Origin: Glandiceps talaboti
Taxonomy: Eukaryota > Hemichordata > Enteropneusta > Spengelidae
NCBI RefSeq assembly: GCF_964340395.1
Contig: NC_135553.1
Location: 18,251,001-18,315,000, forward strand
Direction of reading: 5' to 3'
Length of the DNA stretch: 64,000 nt
Position 1 is the first letter of the stretch, and every line of letters begins with the position of its first letter. Under the pieces are notes generated by a model, which saw only the letters and a program-made list of their open reading frames with translations, searched no databases and had not been told where the DNA came from. A program made the position numbers and the translations under genes. Shown here one piece after another: positions 62,801 through 64,000 of the stretch.

Positions 62801-63833
62801 AATATATTTAATTTTGTCTCCCACCCTGTAAAAATGACAAGTATTTACTGAATGTATCTGTATCCTAGCTAAATACTTATAATTTTTGCTTCCTTATAAA
62901 TGTAGAAGGTAGTATTAAACTAAGCAAGACATATAGGGGAGAACTGTAGGTGTGCACTGAAGGGTATTCAAAATCAAGCGTACACTTTAATAATAGGACA
63001 ATTAAAACACTTACTCAATTCAATTCTTTCATTTAAATGTCATCAAAAATAGGGTCAGAGACTGGTATAACTGACCACAAGAACATAAATTTAATAATAT
63101 TGACAGAGTGAATGCAAGTCTCAACATGACATGATTATGATATGATATATGATATGATATGATAACAAATTTATATAGCGCCTGGTATCCATTTAAAATG
63201 TTCACTGGCGCTTTACAAAGTGACATGATTAGACATGGTAACTTGAACAAGTTCATTACTTGTAGTCTAATATGAACTTCCAAAAATAAACTTTTTCTGT
63301 TTCTTTGTACAAGAAAACACATATTTATTCTCAGTTCAAATCCAGGAAAAAAATGAGGGGTCACCATACAAAGTTTTCAAATAAAGGTCAAAATGATATC
63401 AAATTTTAGAATTTTAGAATCCAATATGGCCGTAGAATACAATACGGCCATATTGGATTCTACGGCCATATTGGATCCTAAAATCAAGACAATGAATCTC
63501 TAAATTTCTTTTATCATTTCAAATAAGAACAACTTTTCACATGCCAAATTTTGGAGAGAATTGAAGAACTTTGATTTTGAGGGAAATTGTTCTCCACGGT
63601 GTGCTCTAGCTCTCATAATTGCTGTTTTATAAAATGGTATGTACCTGGTGATTTCATGTTGGTGTAATTTGATAGTGGCAAAGCTATGCGTCCATTCTTT
63701 AAGTCTTTCCACCACTGTAAGTTCATCATGTGTCAACATAGTTGTCATGGCTAAGAAGTGCTTCTCCAGACGATTGATCAGAGGAATGGGAAATCTCTCA
63801 TAAACCACTTCCTTGTCTGCTACAACTATTAAC
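33774..63833 (-). CDS. RNF213: RNF213/mysterin-like E3 ubiquitin ligase, 3' part (33 exons)
   Basis: Giant cytosolic AAA+ ATPase and E3 ubiquitin ligase. In vertebrates the family ubiquitylates targets including bacterial LPS, coats intracellular pathogens and lipid droplets, and acts in innate immunity and vascular biology. Thirty-three exons with GT-AG borders and matching phases give 1,959 residues and a stop at 33774. Visible residues: 1-110, end of the AAA+ core (YERFPIPLINRLEKH, EDVFIGFNNDTIASIVLQV); 386-430, an acidic insert; 904-943, a C3HC4 RING; 960-1959, the post-RING E3 shell ending in the family pattern around WGLKDTL. The human protein has about 5,200 residues, so roughly 60 percent (N-terminus, carbohydrate-binding region, most of the AAA+ ring) lies beyond 64 kb. 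The RZ finger that should follow residue 1413 is missing. Orthology to RNF213 is confident; the function in this animal is inferred. Confidence 0.93.
34128..34451 (-). repeat. ~29 bp minisatellite carrying repeated splice donors
   Basis: Eleven units of 27-36 bases, read on the minus strand as GGGGTAAGTGTTACATGTAG then CCATCAGT. Each contains GTAAGT, and ten of eleven contain GTAAGTGT. The unit nearest the exon supplies the real donor of exon 32. A further decayed unit lies at 34128. Confidence 0.9.
34452..34627 (-). CDS. RNF213: RNF213-like exon 32 (res. 1854-1912)
   Basis: DPFDFLTEYRDKLNPEQQQS and LDSLVDELHQFIVIGLRKYK match the EPFGEISSRYKADLSPE and LDAFLLELHEMIILKLKN blocks. The donor GGG/GTAAGTGT is the first unit of a tandem donor-containing minisatellite. 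Confidence 0.94.
34960..35430. repeat. ~43-50 bp tandem repeat in intron 31
   Basis: About ten units around GATGAATTCCTTGTTGAAAC, alternating TAGTTTTGGTAGTAATTT and TATAGTCTCTCTAGTTTGGT spacers. A minus open frame here is an artefact. Confidence 0.85.
35497..35586 (-). CDS. RNF213: RNF213-like exon 31 (res. 1824-1853)
   Basis: CKLKHVLSLWQLLAVEKAKK matches the CQLKHTIALWQFLSAHKSE block. Confidence 0.93.
35950..36672. repeat. ~52 bp tandem repeat, interrupted by a MITE
   Basis: Units CCCTGTTTTAGCTGTAAATG then TTATGTACAGTCTTCTGGCA. About three units lie left and four right of the insertion at 36098-36463. Confidence 0.85.
36098..36463. mobile_element. Harbinger-type MITE, TTA target duplication
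   Basis: The ends GGCCAAAAAAAAAATATATC then TGGTTCTGGTCAG are mirrored by CTGACCAGAACCAGATA, a T run and GCC. The interrupted repeat unit GTTTTAGCTG reads GTTTTA / TTAGCTG around it, which gives a 3 bp TTA duplication as in PIF/Harbinger elements. No ORF of note. Confidence 0.8.
36839..37024 (-). CDS. RNF213: RNF213-like exon 30 (res. 1762-1823)
   Basis: LACLDIAIGFLATSGGKPDM matches the VEVTLGFLSTAGGDPNM block. Confidence 0.95.
37852..38131 (-). CDS. RNF213: RNF213-like exon 29 (res. 1668-1761)
   Basis: LISYDPEKDLLPIVLSNCNY and VEYDLEALEKQLEDRFIKGK match the VISYEVERDLTPLILSNCQY and EFDLEKIQ blocks, the clearest family signature in the window. Confidence 0.96.
38192..38490. mobile_element. 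Foldback MITE, CTCTGGTAAT family, copy b
   Basis: Left AGTAATCCAGCC then TTTACTAAGATAGGCACAAA; right inverted, ending TCAATTACCAGAG. Lies in the intron between exons 28 and 29. Confidence 0.7.
38688..38871 (-). CDS. RNF213: RNF213-like exon 28 (res. 1607-1668)
   Basis: SLSMILPTRKSDGVCSTALL and DFLIVTQNEFI match the LLPRRRGLGLCATALVSYL block. Confidence 0.95.
39171..39323. repeat. ~50 bp repeats (CTAAATATTCCACTG) with C run
   Basis: Four diverging units of TAAATATTCCACTGTTGTCC with C-rich spacers end in a C homopolymer. Confidence 0.8.
39367..39455 (-). mobile_element. SINE 3' fragment
   Basis: On the minus strand AACCCATGAGGGATGGCCCT, then AAGTGTTTAAA, CTTAAAGAACTATCCAGTAT and AATAAAGATTATTAAT. 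This equals the 3' end of the full SINE at 54750-55022. Confidence 0.75.
39629..39712 (-). CDS. RNF213: RNF213-like exon 27 (res. 1579-1607)
   Basis: GHIQDKYRSLVKSFSTAWNL; the F-STWN motif is conserved. The acceptor CTGCAG at 39713 is required by phase rather than the nearer ACAG at 39702. Confidence 0.88.
39887..40233. mobile_element. TTAA-type foldback MITE, copy b
   Basis: AAGTGGCTATATGGATGAGA to the inverted copy ending CCAATCCTCATCCGTATG; followed by TTAA on the right only. Confidence 0.75.
40324..40465 (-). CDS. RNF213: RNF213-like exon 26 (res. 1532-1579)
   Basis: EHKLRAIKYLPDIVHLQQLL matches the EAELRLVKFLPEILALQ-type motif; ends FLNGLPK. Confidence 0.95.
41001..41255 (-). CDS. RNF213: RNF213-like exon 25 (res. 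1447-1531)
   Basis: NDERLGTNPLMKLLYEVDPV and WRYRSRVTVEHMSHFLLD match the SSNPVAKI-YGDPV and W-CRKRITVEYL blocks. Phase 0. Confidence 0.95.
41305..41655. mobile_element. MITE (host) with nested insertion
   Basis: GGCTTGGTGTTTCACTCATG to GAGACACAATA, and ACACAGCAAGATCC after the nested element. The uninterrupted relative at 42240-42625 reads GAGACACAATAAACACAGCA. Confidence 0.6.
41405..41638. mobile_element. Nested foldback MITE (TACTTTTACACTTG family), copy a
   Basis: ATCAAGTGTAAAAGTATACT is mirrored by AGTATACTTTTACACTTGAT across a ~65-base centre. The outer arms also pair (CACTCATTTACAGCAT against ATGTTATAAACGAGTG). A relative is at 43634-43826. Confidence 0.7.
41747..41776. repeat. Solo end related to the 1,431 bp TIR element
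   Basis: CACCCCATCACGACGTACCT then AACAGACTA matches the right end at 3400-3429. Confidence 0.5.
41900..41997 (-). CDS. RNF213: RNF213-like exon 24 (res. 1414-1446)
   Basis: LESKKCRQNWEDAFTKSYVN, equivalent to the TKEMRNNWE block that lies roughly 150 residues beyond the RZ finger in vertebrates. Its phase fits exon 23 exactly. Confidence 0.9.
42240..42625. mobile_element. MITE, uninterrupted relative of the 41305 host
   Basis: Left AAATGGTGTTTCATTCATGG; right inverted TATGAGTGAAACACCAAGCC. It fills most of the short intron between exons 23 and 24. Confidence 0.6.
42706..42784 (-). CDS. RNF213: RNF213-like exon 23 (res. 1388-1414)
   Basis: KSYFPTMREDMIMEAREAVR then DKVRWY, equivalent to the FLPTMPEDLL...WY block that in vertebrates leads directly into the RZ finger. 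Here the next codon is split to exon 24 instead. Confidence 0.92.
43001..43353. mobile_element. TTAA-type foldback MITE, copy c
   Basis: ATTGGTCATATAGATGAGAA to the inverted copy, flanked by TTAA at 42997-43000 and 43354-43357. Confidence 0.8.
43634..43826. mobile_element. Foldback MITE (TACTTTTACACTTG family), copy b
   Basis: CTGAGTGTAAAAGTATAATG mirrored by CAGTATACTTTTACACTTCG; same centre CACATGCTAGGCTTGTAAAT as copy a. Confidence 0.7.
43827..44280. mobile_element. ~450 bp foldback element, long TIRs
   Basis: The arms pair over ~150 bases: AGTGTACACGGCACGGTCTC on the left equals the inverted AGTGTACACAGCACGATTTC on the right; CCGTTACATACATCTGACAC and GATAGGTTTTCCCGA pair likewise. Short frames on both strands are mirror images and not genes. 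Confidence 0.75.
44322..44516 (-). CDS. RNF213: RNF213-like exon 22 (res. 1323-1387)
   Basis: AMVIHVLIVLQCGKANKVIQ corresponds to the AIHAA-LLCG block; ends LVTLMENPQQMS. A foldback element ends about 40 bases past its donor. Confidence 0.9.
44639..44692 (-). CDS. RNF213: RNF213-like exon 21 (res. 1305-1322)
   Basis: A small 54-base exon, VIQNLIDFVEHSQYINKS. Both borders are consensus and phase 0; skipping it would keep the frame. Confidence 0.8.
45098..45160. repeat. (CA)n microsatellite
   Basis: An ACAC run in the intron between exons 20 and 21. Confidence 0.95.
45666..45785 (-). CDS. RNF213: RNF213-like exon 20 (res. 1265-1304)
   Basis: VKEAMVLLAVYREVTMAYAN, matching the FLLTLFREVAILY-type helix. 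Confidence 0.9.
46098..46449. mobile_element. TTAA-type foldback MITE, copy d
   Basis: AGTGGCCATATGGATGAGAA to its inverted copy ending ATCAATATAGCCACT, flanked by TTAA at 46094-46097 and 46450-46453. Confidence 0.85.
46777..48002. mobile_element. 1.2 kb element with CCTCCCGTAAGGG ends
   Basis: The 13-base end CCTCCCGTAAGGG at 46777-46789 is repeated exactly inverted at 47990-48002. The left end is also a hairpin (TACCTCCCGTA / TACGGGAGGTA). A TGTC microsatellite follows, then AAAATCGGCTGGCTCAATTG, then ~145 bp tandem repeats. Non-coding; class unknown. Confidence 0.75.
46976..47900. repeat. ~145 bp tandem repeat inside the 1.2 kb element
   Basis: AATTTGCATAATTAAT recurs at about 46978, 47122, 47269, 47412, 47559 and 47704 (spacing 143-147), with a decayed unit near 47846. 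Each unit has AATTAGGCTATATCTTAAGA and GTACATACGTTAACCATA. Confidence 0.9.
48133..48249 (-). CDS. RNF213: RNF213-like exon 19 (res. 1226-1264)
   Basis: VEVIPDRFIVSGNAYKELRE, equivalent to the DRYLVYGDEYKALRDAV-type motif. Donor ACAG/GTCAG. Confidence 0.9.
48883..49314 (-). CDS. RNF213: RNF213-like exon 18 (res. 1082-1225)
   Basis: Longest visible exon (144 codons). LESIAGARFGLVIAAELIYR and NSKWPKVFLVKQLCRRYGSD fit the family's R-CLDRAADFL and W-RVYLVRKL blocks; ends WIMPPEGKVQ. Confidence 0.92.
49755..49850. repeat. Two-copy direct repeat
   Basis: CAGCAATGTACAGATT(A/C)CAAGCC occurs twice, about 54 bases apart. Confidence 0.6.
50262..50402. mobile_element. Miniature hairpin element
   Basis: AACAATAATGTATGCCCTCC on the left pairs with GGAGGGCGTACATTATTGTT on the right, with an inner AAGCAAACTTTG / CAAAGTTTGCTT match. 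AT-rich near-repeats (AAAATAAT / TAAATAAT) flank it. Confidence 0.7.
50518..50629 (-). CDS. RNF213: RNF213-like exon 17 (res. 1044-1081)
   Basis: YEHLQSYFDKAQTFFQSREE and LCLLCIQCIE, helical shell of the E3 module. Confidence 0.87.
51185..51436 (-). CDS. RNF213: RNF213-like exon 16 (res. 960-1044)
   Basis: FRQRCNAFFMELVSRYCFAE then GAPPEPELVNKLLGYV, closely matching the family's post-RING helix pattern (CNSFF-LVS-CF-APPE). It ends in the PVVRSFLLQLLL helix. Confidence 0.94.
51925..51997. repeat. Inverted repeat, 73 bp
   Basis: CAATGAATATTCATGAG and CTCATGAATATTCATTG are exact complements. Confidence 0.65.
52234..52419 (-). CDS. RNF213: RNF213-like exon 15: RING finger (res. 898-960)
   Basis: C3HC4 RING with ligands C904, C907, C919, H921, C924, C927, C940 and C943 (CDIC, CEHVFCLKC, CPVC). 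The ALPCEHVFCLKC and CPVCR spacing is that of a canonical RING-HC domain. All eight zinc ligands are present. In RNF213 the RING scaffolds the E3 module. Confidence 0.95.
52624..52724 (-). CDS. RNF213: RNF213-like exon 14 (res. 865-898)
   Basis: SMTTIENFLRKCNEAASRQH, the helix leading directly into the RING exon. Confidence 0.87.
52853..53197. mobile_element. ~345 bp foldback MITE (AAACCTGGAAAT family)
   Basis: TAAACCTGGAAATTTTTACT and GATTTCGCTGGAAA on the left are mirrored by TTTCCAGCGAAATAAGTGAA and ATATTTCCAGGTTTA on the right; inner TTCTTGTACATGAAC pairs with GTTCATGTACAAGAA. Confidence 0.8.
53408..53516 (-). CDS. RNF213: RNF213-like exon 13 (res. 828-864)
   Basis: RPLWTRLCVLKLFVQYVCPP, a short exon with phases matching both neighbours. 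Confidence 0.85.
53826..54072. repeat. (CTGT)n / CCAT-rich microsatellite
   Basis: TCTGTCTGTCCATCTATC type repeats; open frames on both strands are artefacts. Confidence 0.95.
54154..54353 (-). CDS. RNF213: RNF213-like exon 12 (res. 762-828)
   Basis: VADAFALRALLESLEPQRDH and a charged helix ending in RTHILHC. It was recovered from splice phase and was not obvious as an isolated ORF. Confidence 0.87.
54750..55022 (+). mobile_element. Full-length tRNA-derived SINE
   Basis: The tRNA-like head GGTGGCCGAGCGCTTAACC (A box) has a perfect B box, GGGTTCGAACCC, at 54795-54806. A central block AGGTTTTCCCCCAGGTACTT then CGGTTTCCTCCTGC, a body ACCCATGAGGGATGACCCTC, and a tail AATAAAGATTATTATTATTG follow. 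The unrelated body and A-rich tail rule out a functional tRNA gene. Confidence 0.85.
55071..55268 (-). CDS. RNF213: RNF213-like exon 11 (res. 696-761)
   Basis: VRAIEIAAVENHLKEGG and PDIHVYNNYVHARLENFCQI, helical repeat region before the RING. Phase 0 at both ends. Confidence 0.9.
55703..55875 (-). CDS. RNF213: RNF213-like exon 10 (res. 638-695)
   Basis: ENYNNFIRCYLHDYIRMVFK, a helical block equivalent to the LLQCYLKDF region of the family. Confidence 0.9.
56145..56476 (-). CDS. RNF213: RNF213-like exon 9 (res. 527-638)
   Basis: RAIWQSLVKTVTPLLAEIIA then FCDRDDNLDL (conserved FIDRDGNLEL-type motif) and CPFSWLIKGLVDDIW (NVPFSWKIK-type). The acceptor lies about 10 bases from a SINE tail. Confidence 0.92.
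56487..56700 (-). mobile_element. tRNA-derived SINE abutting a splice acceptor
   Basis: On the minus strand a head with B box GGGTTCGACCCC (56641-56652), a body CTCTTGTGGCGACCATTCAA and a tail AATAAAGATCATTATTATTA, followed about 10 bases later by the TACAG acceptor of exon 9. Confidence 0.8.
56995..57142 (-). CDS. RNF213: RNF213-like exon 8 (res. 478-527)
   Basis: SFSNVVKGRICQLLKEKDDR and HRAGQWLCREALTGQRIQIN; the W-L-REA pattern fits the family. Acceptor GTAG/ATTCTC. Confidence 0.87.
57691..57966 (-). CDS. RNF213: RNF213-like exon 7 (res. 386-478)
   Basis: An acidic linker (SGSDMEVDTSDPVSG, ENDELAEDNVEEV) precedes a conserved helix, LLRSCIHAATKMLEDVETRT. Phases agree on both sides. Confidence 0.87.
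58091..58418. mobile_element. Foldback MITE, CTCTGGTAAT family, copy c
   Basis: TATCTGGTAATTTAAGCC to AAAGCTCCATTACCAGT; inner TAGTCTCAGTAGGG and GATCACAGGGTGATTAGA match copy b in inverted orientation. Confidence 0.65.
58614..58874 (-). CDS. RNF213: RNF213-like exon 6 (res. 299-386)
   Basis: GGKWLSVHLDELRPS continues the strand begun in exon 5, matching the W-S-VHIDDL pattern in vertebrates. The second half is a low-complexity acidic and basic stretch. Confidence 0.88.
59317..59365 (+). ncRNA. Hammerhead-ribozyme-like motif, probably inactive
   Basis: CTGATGA at 59317-59323, a 5 bp stem II (GACCT / AGGTC around CCTGTGTA), then AAAAC where an active hammerhead has GAAAC, a short AC-GTCG-GT stem and a GTA cleavage triplet before AATAAA. 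Such motifs are known in the terminal repeats of Penelope-like retroelements. The G12-equivalent is A, and I see no convincing stem I. Confidence 0.35.
60247..60470 (-). CDS. RNF213: RNF213-like exon 5 (res. 224-299)
   Basis: Contains LLLVQCDSGDENTNLIACSR and VVFIIQLPRIAGG, resembling the conserved beta strands of this region in RNF213. Donor CTGCAAG/GTAAAA. Confidence 0.9.
60996..61138 (-). CDS. RNF213: RNF213-like exon 4 (res. 177-224)
   Basis: VTTHARLLSRYDIQDLACYL followed by a Gln-rich helix. Acceptor CTAG/GTGACA, donor GTCAG/GTACGT; the split Arg codon joins exon 5. Confidence 0.88.
61763..61969 (-). CDS. RNF213: RNF213-like exon 3 (res. 108-176)
   Basis: Encodes VFETAQDMLLQCVTPDSVAR and a charged helix; the CVTPDSVARLS pattern is typical of the family. 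Phase 0 at both ends. Confidence 0.9.
62490..62622 (-). CDS. RNF213: RNF213-like exon 2 (res. 63-107)
   Basis: EDVFIGFNNDTIASIVLQVC matches the conserved DVFIGYHSDT-type block of RNF213. The joined phase across the preceding intron gives ITRSTSEFK. Donor GGATAT/GTAAGT. Confidence 0.9.
63115..63230. repeat. Dispersed repeat with GCGCC ... GGCGCTTTACA
   Basis: (ATGAT)n-like lead, then TTTATATAGCGCCTGGTATC and CACTGGCGCTTTACAAAG, a short inverted GCGCC/GGCGC pair of a kind common in marine invertebrate SINE-like repeats. Confidence 0.5.
63408..63485. repeat. Clustered inverted GGCCATATTGGATTCTA repeats
   Basis: Three copies in alternating orientation (AATCCAATATGGCC, GGCCATATTGGATTCTA, GGCCATATTGGATCCTA). 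A single related copy lies at 50962-50983. Confidence 0.7.
63645..63833 (-). CDS. RNF213: RNF213-like visible exon 1 (res. 1-63)
   Basis: LIVVADKEVVYERFPIPLIN then RLEKH, a highly conserved block at the end of an AAA unit in RNF213. The first base completes a codon from the upstream exon outside the window. Acceptor CAG at 63834; donor CACCAG/GTACAT. Confidence 0.9.
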
Positions 63834-64000
63834 CTGTAATAACAAGTGAGAGACTGATTTTAAAATATTTTGTGATATAGCTATACTACTATGTAAGTTT
63901 TCTTAGATTTGTCATTTTTATTCACAATGTAGCTAGACTTTTTTTTTTGTATTCAACATTTTTTTTCTATTGCAGTCACAGGCGAACACCCCTCCTGGAG

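Overview
The window is animal nuclear DNA: long AT-rich introns with GT-AG splice sites, many simple repeats, foldback transposons and tRNA-derived SINEs. The density of MITEs and microsatellites and the intron-rich gene suggest a marine invertebrate. The species cannot be named from the sequence.

Right half (33.8-64 kb, minus strand): the 3' portion of one large gene. I could chain 33 coding exons in a single unbroken reading frame (5,881 nt, 1,959 residues, stop at 33774-33776). The protein is an RNF213/mysterin-type E3 ubiquitin ligase. The window opens at the end of the AAA+ core (YERFPIPLINRLEKH), passes a long helical stretch, a C3HC4 RING finger with all eight ligands (exon at 52234-52419) and the helical post-RING E3 shell, and ends with the family's C-terminus. 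The N-terminal part lies beyond 64 kb. The RZ finger expected between the exons at 42706-42784 and 41900-41997 was not found.

The introns of this gene hold a transposon collection: four copies of a ~350 bp TTAA-flanked foldback MITE, a Harbinger-type MITE with a TTA duplication, nested foldback elements, three SINE pieces (one ending against a splice acceptor), and a minisatellite whose unit repeats the splice donor of the penultimate exon.

Left half (2-29.4 kb): a large non-coding tandem duplication. Dividing its unit into A, B and C, the layout is A-B-C / A-B / B-C. Copy 1 carries a 1,431 bp TIR element holding a broken RecQ-type helicase gene, with a 9 bp target duplication; copy 2 keeps the matching empty site. 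Copy 2 carries a 1.3 kb hAT-like insertion that copies 1 and 3 lack. The copy 2/copy 3 junction contains a short filler copied from inside an inverted repeat in C. Each B segment contains a ~54 bp satellite, several microsatellites and degenerate repeats. No credible cellular gene was seen here.

Between the two halves (29.4-33.7 kb) lie mostly unremarkable sequence, a decayed CR1/L2-type reverse-transcriptase tail, one miniature relative of the 1,431 bp element, and the probable 3' UTR of the RNF213-like gene.
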